Below, piece by piece: positions 46,856-61,800 of a DNA stretch of 64,000 nt. The DNA lies in contig NC_092674.1 of the NCBI RefSeq assembly GCF_964355755.1, positions 21,662,001 through 21,726,000 on the forward strand, written 5' to 3'. Position 1 is the first letter of the stretch; the number at the start of each line of letters is the position of its first letter. The notes below the pieces were generated by a model that was given only the letters and a program-made list of their open reading frames with translations, searched no databases and was not told where the DNA came from. The position numbers and the translations under genes are program-made. The stretch is from Antedon mediterranea. Lineage: Eukaryota; Echinodermata; Crinoidea; Comatulida; Antedonidae.

Positions 46856-49800
46856 CTGTGTAGAGACAAAAACATTTAATACATCATTGTGCTAATCTAC
46901 CAACTGAACGATTATGCTTATGAACGGAACCATGGGAAGCGCTTTGATTTTCATGCAATATACATGTTATATTATATGAATTCTAGGCCTGCTGGATTAT
47001 GCGTTTAAAAATCAACAAGTCATACAATGATTGACAATATAGAAACTAAGAGTAAAAAACAGAACTAGATGATGATGGGATGCAAATAGAGTTATTAATA
47101 ATAATTGTTAATATCAATGTCTCTGGTAAAATCATTGTTTAAAAGATCTCAATTGTACATTTATGCAGGTAGGGGCAAGAGTATATAGCTCATTGGCGAA
47201 AGTTCCGTATTTTTAGTTAGTATGAAAAAATGTCTCTGGATGGATTTGAACCTGTGACTTCTCACTTACCGGGCGGTGGTATTATCGCAGATTTTTACCC
47301 AACAGATACATTCTCTCATACAACAAACGCCCTCACAATCAGTGGAGGCTTAACAAGTCAGAATAAATTCCAACTTTAATTCGCAACGGTTTTTTAAATA
47401 ATATTGTGTATATGTAAATCAATGAAGTTGCGTAGCACTGTGTAAATTATATATAAATCATACTGTAAATTTTAGAAACAGTGCTCATATTCGGAACATG
47501 ATCTCATAATCGCGTCGAGCATAGCTCATTGGCGAAAGTTCCGTATTTTTTAGTTGTATGAAAAAATGTCTCTGGCGGGATTCGAACCTGCAACCTCTCA
47601 CTTACAGGGCGAGTATCATACCACTAGACCACAGAGCCATGTATGGTATTATCACAGACAGATCACAGATACTCGCCCTGTAATTATTATTATCAATCAT
47701 ATCTCCATAACTCGTCATTACATAACAATCAAATTCACTATACATAAACTTCAGATCAAGGGTAAAAATATTAAAAATTGAAAACGTACAATTGAAAACC
47801 CTAAATTATACAATCAACAATCTGGATTTAGGCCAAATTACTCGACATCATCGGCATTAATAAATATAAATGAAGATTGGATTGACAGTATTGAAAATGG
47901 TAAATACATAGGACTAATAATGCTTGATCTCAAAAAAGCTTTCGACACTGTTAATCACCAGATACTAATAAAAAAAATACACAATTTTAATTTTGCTAAT
48001 CATGTTATCAAATGGTTTGAAAATTATTTAACAAATCGTACACATATTACTAATATTAACAATGTTGATTCGGTAAAGTCTAATAGTGTTTGTGGAATCC
48101 CTCAGGGATCAATATTAGGGCCCCTTCTATTTATCATGTATATTAATTACCTAACTCAGTTTCTCATGTAAATTTAAGCATGTACGCAGATGACACTGCG
48201 TTATATTATGCATCTAAAGACATACACGATATAATAAGCAAAGTAAATACTGATCTAAAACATGTACAACTATGGTTAGCAAGTAACAAATTAAGTCTAA
48301 ACATTAAAAAGACTGAATATATGATTTTAGGAACACATAAAAAATTTAATAAATTGATTAACATGGATATTAATATTAATATAGACGGTACAAAACTTGA
48401 AAAAGTAAATAACTGTAAACATTTAGGTGTCATTATCGATGAAAATTTAAAATGGCATAAACAAATAGATCAGGTGAAAAATAAAGTAATATTAGGTCTG
48501 TATTATCTAAAAAAAATGCAGCAATATTTTCCCTCAAAATATTCAATCATTAATGTACAAATCTATCATAGCCCACCATTTTGACTACTGCAATGTAGTA
48601 TGGGGTCGTTGTAACCAAACCCTCAAATATAAACTCCAAGTACTCCAAAATAGAGCGGCTAAAATAATTACACATACATCTAGGTATGACTCTAGCTCAC
48701 AGGCGCTCAAAGATTTAAATTGCCCTAATTTAGAAGAAAAACAATATTACAACGAAGCAGTCACAATGTATAAATTAATGAATAACTTGACACCATCCTC
48801 TACTTAAGAAACAGATTCTATGAACGCAAACAAACATATAATACTAGATCAAAAGATATTCTAAGTTTACATAAGGCAAACACTGAGTATAAAAAGAAAA
48901 GTTTCTCGTATTCTGGCGCAAAGCTATGGAATAGTTTAAATGCTATAAACTCAAATGCAATTACAGCTCCTAATATACATATATTTAAAAAAAATGATAA
49001 TTGACCAAAGATAAAATATACTTGAAACTCTATATTTTTTCGTGAAATCTTTTTTTTTTTTTTTGTTGTTTTTGTACTGTAAATGATAACTTGTGTAATA
49101 GTATAAATAGTTTTGTAGTAAGTAACGGCCTTGTGAAAAACACCAATATGGTGATTCAAGTGTTGCATCCGTTTTTAAATAAAGTTGTTATTATTATTAT
49201 TATTACGCATACACAAGGGCATGGGCGTAAATCACGCGTTACAAAAATACGGCCATACTGCATTGAAACACCGGTTCTCGTCAGATCACCGTTGGGCCCG
49301 GTTACAAAATCATTCAATAGGGTTAAAGGTCGTAAGATTTAATTAAGAAGTGATATCCTTGCGTATTATTAATAACAAAGATCGGCACAACAATTATATT
49401 TCGGTGGTGTCTGATATTTATCGAGAACTGCAAATGCAACAAAATACGGACAAAATTTGTAAAAATTGAAATGAAATTATATCAAAGGTAACAAATATCA
49501 TTTCCGTTCATTTTTTGTCGAACTTTTTTATTACCATAAATATAAAATATGTGTATTCTGAACAAAAGCTACGAAACCTAAGACCCAAGGCCTAAGATTA
49601 CCAATAGTTCACTTGTATATTAACTCCACATTTCACATATAAATGCATTCAAAGTAAACGCATTCCCTCAAGTGTTTAGCCCTCTATTGTTTTGACGCTC
49701 CATAGAAAGGAAAATATTTAACATAGAACGAAAATTTGATATCAAAAATATTTTGGGAAGGAGATGAATTTCTTAAATTTTATCCAGAATTATATGAAAT

Positions 49801-52800
49801 TCGCGAAAAGGATACACGTCTGTAAAATCTAATAATTTTGTAATACAACTGAATGTATTGATGCAATGTGATTGTTAATTAAGCATCACGTGTCATTTAG
49901 AATTATCCCTTCATAACTAAAAAGTGATATCTATCTATCTATCTATCTGTGGTGATAATTAACGCGCTCTTATGTACGTTCAGCTTTTGTAAACACTTGG
50001 AGAATGTTTTTGTCTGATCGCGTTTGAAAATCAACTTTGTGTTGTGCACGCCGTCTATAACTGAAACATTGATTGCTCTATTTTCAACTCGGCTCTGCCT
50101 CATTAAAAATAGAGCAGTCAATTTTTCAACTCATGAAATCTCACTATCCAATTCATAAACATGCATTATTTGTATACCAAATAAATATAGGTCTACATTA
50201 TTATACTGAACAATTTATTTTCATAGGCAAAATGTTAAATGCACTTCCGGCTTATTTTAAAAGAAACATTAGACTAAATAGTTTCTAAACAATTTGAGAA
50301 CTATTTTATTAGATAAATATAAAAGTGTATATAAAAAAACTTGAACATTATTTATCTGTGACCAGCGGTTTCCAAGATATGAGGTGTTTATTAAAAACTA
50401 CCATTTTTAATTATGCAAATTATACCGCTAAATCATGATTTCCTAACATGTCCAAACGTTGATAGTTGTATTGTTTAATGGTATGGTCTAAATAATGTTG
50501 ACACAATTAAATCAATTCAACGAATTACCATTTTTATCCTACTACTTACCTGGTGGGCATGAGTATGCAAACAGGACATCTGCTTCCGCTGGAATCTTTT
50601 GCTGTGGTTCTTGGAGGATAGGTGTCTTTCCCCCATCGGAACCTGCTGTGTAGGTAGAAACATCGACTCCTTTATCATATGCATGTCCTCGACAAGCCTG
50701 TATTATTGAATAACGTAAGTTCGTTTTAAACTAATGTTTTGTATAGACCTGTATTCAATACCTCTGATTAGGCAAATAAATAACAAGAATCCTGTCCTTA
50801 TAAAGTAGGAACTACTGCTTGGCATACAGTAGTAAATAAATTTGAAAATTGCACAAAAATAAAATTACAGAAACTGTCAATCAGTACACGTACGTAAAGT
50901 ACAATTTCAAATCATTACTCAAATAAAATAAAAATCATAAAAGACAAGAGTGAAGGCGTGGTAATTTGGTTACTTACAGATAAAAAAGAATCAAAATCAA
51001 AAGACACATCTCATATTTCAGTAAGTAAATTGTTTTACTGACAGCCACAAATAGACCACATGTTGCATATGTTGTCATCCGTTTATCCTACTCAAACAAT
51101 TAATCAATTAAAAGAACGTTAAACTCTATATTCTATAATATTATATGTATTATTTAATTAATTATTGAATTGGTTAACATTACCTGTATGAAGAACAATT
51201 TTGGCTTTCCCGCAAGATATGGGCATTCATCGCCCTTAAATTGATCTGCCAGCTTATCCACTTTGAGTTTGCCATCCGTTGCGTAAACGATGTTTTTCTC
51301 ACCATGACTCATAAACACAATAACTAGACACGAAAACTGAGCAAGTTTTTTATCACAAGCAGCTACAGTAAAACAAGATAAAAAAGTATTCAATATAATA
51401 ACAGTTATCGTTATTATTCATGTAGACATGTATATGCTTTTCATAAATATATTTATCTGTGTAAAAGCTGTGAAGAAGTGTTTCTTTATCAACTACATAA
51501 TTTGCAGATGACATCGTACTCTTAAGCTACCGTATGTCTACACTATAAAACTAGTTTGACAAAAAAAGTGTGATGTGCCTAAATATGGTCTTCTATGACA
51601 TCATCATGTCCATATATGGGTACATCACATTTGTTGTCACATACAGTTTTAGCCGAGACGGAGGCTGCTCTCCAAATTACGCTTGATAAACTGCACAAGA
51701 CCAGTAAAACCTATGAAATGAAAATTAGCAAACCAAAGACCAAAGTAATGGAATTTACTCTGTAAGAGCAAGTTACAGTTACCATCAAGCTTATTTTCTG
51801 TCTACTCTTGAAATGTTTATTTATATATTTATTTTCTTTGGAAAGATGAAGGTGTCTTGTAAATGCACTACTATACGGGCAGAAGAAGTTAGAAGCTTTC
51901 CAAAAGCGCTGCTATCTAACATTTTGTAAAATCTCCTTGCAAGACAAGGTGCTCAACGAAGTGTTAAGTAAAATCACATTAGACGGGAATCCACAAGAAT
52001 TAATCACACGTGTCCATAGTTCACATTGCAAGGATATATAACAAGGCCAACAGCCATTAAGTCGCGTGCTACAATGCATAGTGATACCGGACCGACAGAC
52101 AGACCGACAGACAGACCGACAGACATACCGACAGACAGACCGACCAACCGACATCCTACCCTAATTGACAACATTTTCACTAATGATCTTGAATCGTCTG
52201 TTAGTGGTATCATTATTAATGATGCTACAGATCATCTTCCTGTTTTTAACATCAGTTCAAATAAACCGAGTAAGCGAGAAATCAATACCAATCTTAAATT
52301 TAGAAATACTAGTGAACACAATATCCTTAATTTTCGTAATGATTTATCAAATTTTCCATGGAATGATGTCGTGAGTACGCAAGACACAAATCTGGCATAT
52401 GACACATTTATTAATAATTTTACCACCTTATATAATAAACACTTTCCTTTAATTGAACCATCCAAAGCTAAAGTTAAACTTAAACCATGGATGACCGATG
52501 GACTTTTGACCTCGATTTTGTATAAACAGAAACTTTATTCTAAAAGTCTACGCCATCCAACACTTTCTAATATTATATCCAAATATAAGCGTTATCGAAA
52601 TAAATTAAACAACCTTTTAAAAACTGCTAAATTGGATTACTTTTGTGAAACATTTACTAAGCTTAAGTTCAGTATCAAGGCCACCTGGCGTGTCATCAAT
52701 TCTCTTCTTAAGTCAAATAAAAATGCACCTGCCGATATTGAACTTTTAGCTGATGGGAAATTAATAAAAGAACCTTTAATAGTAGCAAATCTATTCAATG

Positions 52801-55800
52801 ACCACTTTACAAATATTGGACCCAACCTTGCTGGAAAAATAAACAATGACTCTGATAAAACTTTTCATCACTTCTTACATCCCCCTATTCCTAACTCAAT
52901 TTTTCTTTCACCTGCAACCGAACAAGAAGTGCACAAAATCACAAATTCATTTAAAAGCAACAAGGCCTCTGGCATCGATGACATTTGTGCTAAAGTTATT
53001 AAAAAATCCATTGACACTATTCTCTCTCCTCTCACTTACATTTTTAATTTATCTCTTACATCTGGTGTTTTTCCCAACTCCTTAAAAATTGGTAAAGTTA
53101 TTCCAATTTTCAAGAAAGGTAGCAAGTCCGATCCAAATAACTATCGTCCAATCTCCATCCTTCCCTTTTTTTCAAAGATTCTTGAAAAGATTATTTATAA
53201 CCGCGTCTATGATTTTATAAGCAAGCACAATATTCTTTATAATAAACAATTTGGATTTAGGAGAAACTATTCTACGTCTTTTGCGCTAATTGATTTAACC
53301 AACAACATTATTGATGCAATTCAAAACAATTCTTTTCCCTCTGGCTTGTTTATTGACCTGTCGAAAGCTTTTGATACTATTGACCATCATATTCTGATTA
53401 CTAAACTTTCAAATTATGGTATCCGTGGTGTTGCTCTTAAACTTTTAAACAATTACTTATCAAATAGATTTCAATGTACTTCTGTTAACAATCATACCTC
53501 TGATCTTAAGCCCATTACCTGTGGTGTTCCCCAAGGGTCCTTGCTTGGCCCTCTTTTATTTCTTTTATCAATGATTTACCAAACGCCTCAGATATCCTTA
53601 CCTTTTATCTTTATGCAGATGACACGACTTTATTTTATAAAAGTGTTAACTTTCAAACAATTTTTCATACTTTTAACCAAGAATTAATTAATATTAACGA
53701 TTATTTTAATGTGAATAAACTTTCAATAAACCTAAGTAAATGCAACTTTATGTTTTTTGGAATACGTCATCAAAAACTGACCGACGAGTCTCATAAAATT
53801 CTGATTGGTGATCAAGTAATTCCCCATGTTAAGCAAACCAAATTTCTAGGTGTTTTAATTGACCAAGAGCTAAATTTTAAAAATCATATAAAAGAAATTG
53901 AATTAAAAATTTCTAAAAACATTGGCATACTTTATCGTCTGTCTTCCTTTTTACCGTCTCAAATTTTACGCAATATTTACTGTTCCTTTATTCTGCCTTT
54001 TATTAGTTACTGTAACATTGTATGGGCCAATAATTACCCTTCAAATCTTAATAAAATACACGTCCTTCAAAAGAAAGCTGTTCGTCTTATCTCGGGTAAC
54101 TCACGTCTTGCTCATACTAATATCCTTTTTTATAACCTTAAACTCTTAACTGTGCACGATATTAATAAACTCCAACAATGCATTTTCGTTTATGAACATA
54201 TTAATTCCAAACTGCCTTCTAACTTTTCCTGTAATTTTTTAACTAACTCTGAAATCCATTTGTATAACACAAGAGCATCACGGGACCTTCATCTTCCTCA
54301 ACCTAAACTAACTAAAATGAAACATAACATTCGCTATAGTGGTTCTAAACTATTCAATAATCTACCTCCCGAAATTTCATCATCGTCTTCTAGCAAAATA
54401 TTCTCTTTTAAACTTAAAGAATATCTTATTTCAAATTATAACTAATTGTTTTCTCTATTTTGTAATATTTTTTTAACTTTAGAAACTTTTTCGAAATTGC
54501 TTCCTTTACTGTTGGTGTGTGTGTGTGTCTGTTGATCTATATGTGTTTGTGTAGTTATATGTTTACATTTATATATATAAGTATATAATCTTCTTACATG
54601 GCTTCCCAACATACAAGTTTCATTTGGATTTTTTTTTTTTCAATTGATCGATACTTTCTTGGGTTTTTTTGCCTCTTTCATTTTGTATATAACTGAATCA
54701 TCTTTTTATACATTATGATTTACTGTATTATATCTCTAAAAAAAAAAAAATATATATATTTATTTATAAAATATCAGAAATTATAATGTTTTTTTACTCA
54801 AATATGAATGAAAGAAATAAATTTTTATTTGAATTTGAATTGAATTTGAACTATACTGACCGAAATTACTGAACATGTTTAAAAATGTTGAAATGTTTAA
54901 AAACATTTATATTTTTTTAATTTACACGTGCGTAGCCTGTCACTTTTGACGTGCTCGTATAACGTAATTTCGAGTTGAAAAGTAAGTCAAGAAAACAGAA
55001 ATCGGGGAAAAAGAGTGCGCAATAACATTTAACGCGCAGTGCGCGCGCAAAAATATGCGCACTAATGGCAATTTTGTAAACGCTTAAAATTGCTGAAACG
55101 TACTCTTATTTCATAGAAAATTAATTTTGAAAATTTTAAGCACGCGTACGCATGCGTTACATGCGCTACGCACGTAATTGTATTGCCATATGATGATTTA
55201 TGCCCTGGAATTTATGAGTACCAAATTTTATTTAATTGTGATTCATGGTTGTGAAGATATGATTACAAACGTGATTTCGTTAAATCGTGCGTAGACCGCG
55301 TAATTTTTTATTGCGCACCGTGAAAACATAACCACATCGATTCCTGGCCATAAGGAATATACTGTAAAAAATTGACCTAGCTAGATTAAACTGATATCAA
55401 GATAAGGTCAGAAAGCGATAAAACGCATAGTGATACCGGACCGACAGACCGACAGACCGGCCGACCGACCGACATAGTGAACTATAGAGTCGCTTCCACG
55501 CGACTAAAAACCGATTACCAACATGCATACTACTGTACTAGAAACTATTATCTGGAAGGACAGACAGACAAAACGATGGGAGAGTGATAGCATTAACAAC
55601 AAAACTATCTACTCGGCTTACAGCAATGCACAAGATAGATGCAAATAGAGAGAGGACATTCGTGGAGCCAACGTCCTGTGGAACATGGTGCTAGGTTAGA
55701 TATGGTATGGTAAAACATTTACGTTTTCAATCACAAATCGCATGATTCTAATTAAATTAGTATCATTGTGCTTATTTTTTTGAAGAAAAATAACATGAAC

Positions 55801-58800
55801 TTACAAAATATTAATACAGGGTGTTAGTACAGTAAACTAATTATTTAATCTAGGTCGTGCCCACATAATGTTCTCGAAAATATAGTAATTTCAGAGTTAA
55901 AAACTGATGATTTCAAATGTACGTACCGCAGGACAATAATGTCGTTTAAAGGAACGAATAAATAGACACGGTGATTTATGTAAAATTAGCACCCTGGGAA
56001 TTACTTCCGAAAGAGAAACTTGTCACAAAATGAGACCACACGTTTGAGTCAAATTTAAACAAACTTAATTTGTTTTGTATGTAACATTAGGATTGAGGGA
56101 TGGGGAAGAAGATGGGTGCAAAGAGGAACAATTTTTAAATATGTTCTTTATCCATTCAGTCACGTTTTACCACTAAACACAGTAAAACATTTCCGATTTA
56201 ATGCTTGTTGAAACTGTCACCGTCATGTCGATTGAAATCTTAAATTCGCTTATTAATCGTCAAAATCTTTTTATCTAACTCAGCTTAATTAGTAGGCGTA
56301 ATGCTTTGCAATTGTTTCTTAGAGACAATTTCATACTTCTGTTGGATCCTACCCACCAAAGTCGTTCTACGTTTAGGGCATGTGATCCTTCGTACTGTAG
56401 GCATATCCTATAGGCCACAACCCTATCCATGCCATTTACGGGGAGGGGTGGTGGTGTGGGTTGATAAAGTTGATTGTACATATTATATAGAAGGCGACTG
56501 AAAATGCTAGCTCATTATCTGTTATAAAAATACCTATATCCAACCTCTGCAGCACAGATGGAAAAAAAATGGATCGAATTGAGTGTACTTGCCTTTGTGT
56601 TATTTACGACGCCTGAATACACTTGTGGAAGAGAGATTGGAATGTTCCATTTTTCGAAAATCAATACATTTGTATGAATGAATGAAAAAATGTAGAGAAA
56701 TTGTCAACATTTTTTAGTATATAGAAAGAAAGTATATAGAAACATACACACTATAAACAATAGTTAAAACCAATTTTAAGTGTGTATGAGATAATACTAT
56801 GAGGTCAAAATGACATTTTTAGTGTCTTTTATTGTCAACATTATTCGTTAGAGTATTAAATAGGAACATACACTTTACGAACAATTTAAGGTCAATCTTA
56901 AGTGTGTACGACCAGTAATTATCGAGTTCAGAGGTTAAAAATTACCTCTCTAATGACATTTATTGTCAAAGTTATTCATAAAAAAATAAAAATAAAAAAA
57001 TACACTTTATGAACAATTTAAGACAAATGTTAAGTGTGTACGACTAATATTTATTGAGATATTATTATGAGGTCAATATTTAGAAAAATGACCTTTCCTG
57101 CCATTTATTGACAAACATTTTCATTAGAGCAAATATAAATATGTATGTTGTAAACAATTTCAAGCAGCCAAATAGAAGACTTTACAGTTAGCGGTTGCCA
57201 AGATATACAATCATATTAATTACAGTAGGCAATTTTATCTAAAATAAAAGAAAAAAAAGAAAAACGAGTCTAAAAATTGTCCCCAATGTTTGTGTCGATT
57301 TTGGATATTTTTATGCGGTTATTTTACATTTACTTTAAAACTAATGATGCAAAAATCTTGATATTTCATTTTCTCCTCATAAGGACTATATCTCATTGTA
57401 TTATGAACACATTTTTTGAAAATTTTATATTTTGATTAAAATATCATATTTCAAAAATATTGTACATATTCAAGCATTTTATAACACATATTTTGTTTAT
57501 TAAATTTTATATATATATTTCAAAATTCATAATTGTCTTATCTGCGACATTTTAATAGTAGTTTTATGGTGTTTTTTACATTTCAGTTAAAAGTATTGAT
57601 GCCATAATTTAATATTTTGTTTTCTCCTTTTAAAACTATATGCAATACATTATAAACAAATATTTTGAAATTTTGGGTAAAAATATCATATTCAAAAATA
57701 TATTGATGACATTTTTCGTAGGAACGGGACAGACATTTTTGTTAAGGACGGGACATATCATTTAAATCCTTTTTATTTCATAAAACCATGCATCTTGTTA
57801 ACATTTTTGCCCATAAATATACTGCAGTTACTTCAACTTCAAGTAAGCTCCAATTATTCATAATAAAGTATTTCATTAAAATTGTTTATTAATTTCATAC
57901 TTGCATTTCAAAATTCATAATTGTTACTTCTGAGACATTTCGATTGGGGTTTTTTCCTCACTTGTGTTTATTGAAGTAATGACTCTAAAATTGTTATTTA
58001 ATAATTCTTAGTTTTAGATCTTAATTTTCAACTCCTAAGGATACTAAATTGCAATAGATTTAAACAAGTTTTTTAAAACTTGTATTTCAAAATTTATTGA
58101 ATGTTACGGATGGGACAAAACGACATTTTTTTTTATGGATGTGATGACATTATTGTAATGAATTAAAAAGTGTTTTTGTACTGTAGGCTGAGAAGTACTG
58201 TACACAGGTGTTTATTAATCACAAAACATTTTGGTCTGTATTTAAAATAACAATCCACAAAAGAACAATACCTAAATCCAAAACAACATGACCAGTATGA
58301 ATGGGAGTATTGGGTGTGGTCATCGCTTTGTGGATTTCATTCTTTGGTGAATTTGCAATCAAGAACCTTTTATAAATCAGATACTACATAATTAAGATTG
58401 AATTTTAATAGAAGTGGGCCTAAGTTATTAAATCCAAGCAAGAATAGAAGAAAATGTCAGATGCAACTTGGATCCACTAACAAATTCAGACGCCAACGCC
58501 AACGCCAATTTTGAAAGATTCTCCTTAAATGTGGTAATATCTTGAAGTCTTGTGCAATATGCCAAGCATAACTTTTATATTAGTGTAAATAAATATTTTG
58601 ATAACATTTAACAATATTGCTTCTCTTTATAACTCTTCGAATAATTAATTTTATAAATAATATTTCATATTTATGAATTTTAATATTTTCACTTGACATA
58701 AACTTTTAAACAGTGTTTCAAAGGTTGAAATATATTTTGATTTGTAAATAAAAGATTACATTGATGTAAAAAACTTATTTTTAAATTTGTTTTATAGCAA

Positions 58801-61800
58801 AATTATACAATTTTTTAACGTGGACAAAGTTGTCCAGTCCGCGACGTTAGAAATGTCCCGTCCGTAACGACATATAAATCATATTTATTAATAAATTTGC
58901 AGTTAAATTTGTATAATTAACATTCAGTTATCTAAAAGAACTATCTGGAAACATAATAATATAAAACAAATTTTAAAATCTCTTTTAAATGAGGATAAAT
59001 AATACAATACGTAAACCTTCTCAAAAGTCATGTCCATTTGCCGTCCCATTCGCGACGCATACAATTTTCACTAGACATGAAACTCGTCACTTTGACGAGT
59101 TAGTTATCCACACCACGACAAACGCCACGTGCACGTCATACGTTGAAATATTGCACACAGATAAAGATTATGGCATTATGACAAGAACTGAAGAATATGA
59201 TATGCTGTTAGTGCTGAATTCTGTCAATTTTGTGTCATATAGTATAATCTGTATACATATTACATACAGTGTAGAATAGGTGAAATTACGGGACCCGCCA
59301 TTTATTCCAATTTTTAACACGGCGACGGTATCAAAATGAAACACTTAGATAGTAATTTCAGAAGGAAATTATCTTAGGAACAACATATTAACGTGTAGAA
59401 GAAATTTGAATACGTAAAATATAGATGCGCACCCTTTTAAATGTGATGAACTATTACGCAAAATATGAAAATACGACTTTTTTATTCAACTGGCCATATG
59501 ATGACGTCACAACATCCGATTGGCAAAATGTTTACATGAATTCGTATCTACAATCCAATAGTTTCCAGAAAACGTTTTAATCGTGATTATCACATTTTAT
59601 TCTTACGAGCTATTACAGAATAATATTTACTGTAAAGATGAAATTAATGACCCACGTAATTAAAATTTATAAAAATTAAAATATTTTTATCTCATGCTAA
59701 AGAAAGTTGATTGACCTACACAATATATAAATGTAGGAGAAAAAGGAATACAGATAAGCGTGATGCGCTCCATTGAATGTGATGAGCAATAACGAAAGAG
59801 ACAAAAATCCTATATTTTACATTCGTGTGGCCATACGATGACGTCACAATGTTTTTTTTAGCCTTATCGATGCATGATCCGATATCTACAACTCATCAAC
59901 TTCTAGATTTTGTAATAAAAATAAACGGTTCACGATTTACTTTAGAAACTATGACTGTTTAAAAAAAGACAAAATTTTGACGATTTTTTAAGCTTTTTCA
60001 TAAAAAACGCGCATGAAATGTTTAATTCAACGTGTTCGTGTGGCGTTATTTAAATTGGAAAAGGTCTAAATTGTTTTCAAAATTACTAGGAAAGGCTTGA
60101 AAAATATAATTCAAGAGAAAAAAATATGTTTTTAACGCTACGTGCGCACCGCGTGCGTAGAAAATTGCGCACCCGTGGGAATTTTTGACATGCTCAAAAT
60201 GACAAGAAACGCATAAAAAATTGATTAGAAATTAATTTTGCGCATTTTGAAATTTTAAAACTTCTTATTTTTAATCCGTAGAAAGTTTGCCCCTGATATG
60301 ACTTAAATTTTGTCAAAGTGTCAATACTAAATGACTTTTGGTTTTTAATCTATGATCAATCATTGAAATTCATAAAATGACGTCATTCAAAAATAGGAGG
60401 TGCACAACTTCACGTAAATGCCCATATGTTGTCAAAGTTATGAAATGTTATGTTTACACATTTTAGAGAAACGCGATCCACAAAAAGGAAGGATGGAAAG
60501 AAGAATAATACAGAAAAAAAATGTTGATCTCATACAATAACAAGGAGTTATCCGCTTGGTATACCAAGCGGATAACTAATAATAAAAACATTTTTGTACA
60601 GTCTTTTTTCTTTTTCTGACTCATAATTAACATTGGCCATATATGTATACATTTATTCTACTTTGAATCTTGCATTCTTTTTTATTTCTAAGATATGTCT
60701 AGTTATATTCTCAAAAATGTCTCGTCCGTAAAATACTGTGGAATGCCCCTATATGATAAACGATAGTCAAATAGACCGAGAAGACTATATAAGGAAGTGC
60801 TTCCAGCATATTCTATAGAAGACAATAACTACCATGTCCAGTAGTCATTAAGTTGATTAATTAATTGATATGTCTTGATGATTAATTTTGTAAATGTAAA
60901 TAGCCTGGGTAATCATAAGGAATAGTCATGAACAGGGAGGAGATGAGCTCCCCTGCCCTTTGACCCAGAGGGAGAGTACCCGTCAGGGTCCCTACCTAGG
61001 GTTACAGGTCTCAGGTTTTAAGTTTTTTAATTAATTAGTGTTCCATGACCTTCTCATCAAAATTAATGTCTCTCATTGTTGTGCTATGTCAACATAATGT
61101 CAATGACGACATAATGTCAATGACGGCAAAATGTCCACAATAATGGGGATAGCTATGCAAACAAGTAACAAGTAAATAAGTATATGTACCAAATTATTTA
61201 TTTATCTTAGACTATACTCTCAATGCATTAGGTGCTCTGAAACTAACCGTTACGGAGGGAGATATTTTAATTTATGCTAGTTAACCCACTTTCATTTGGC
61301 TTTCGTTTGATATACGTTGACTATGATGTTCATTGAAATTATAACAACGAGGTAAACAAAAGAGAAGGTATGTTGTTATGTTATTTTTACATGTTGCAAA
61401 TAAGTTGGGACAAAAAAGCTATTAGCAAAATGAACCAGTAAAAGCATAGTTCAAATATTACGGTGTATAGTTAGTGAAACCGGAAGACTTACAAAGTAAG
61501 CAACAGCAACAACAACACCTTGGTAACATTTTTCAAAAGTGGCCAGCACGATGCAATGACCCAAAAAAACAATAAGCGATATGCATTTTTAAATAAAGTT
61601 GTACAGTATAATACAAACCTTTTTTAAATAAGTCTTTGGTCTTTTTAAATATGTCTTCAGTTTCATGTACAGTCAGGTTGACATTCGGTTCGGGTACCTT
61701 GAAGTTTAGCTTGATAAAGGCATCACGTAAACCATCAGCGTCATATTTTGCGTTTTCACGGCTGTCTAGTCCAAGTTCTTTGTTGAATTTAATGTTGTTG

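Noticed and set aside
52026-52150. N-terminal extension with DRPTDRPTDIPTDRP in the long LINE ORF
   Set aside because: It is translation of the CCGACAGA repeat of the R10 element; the LINE starts at about 52151.
58989-59279. 96-codon ORF
   Set aside because: No recognisable motif, and it spans the start of a hairpin-ended repeat.
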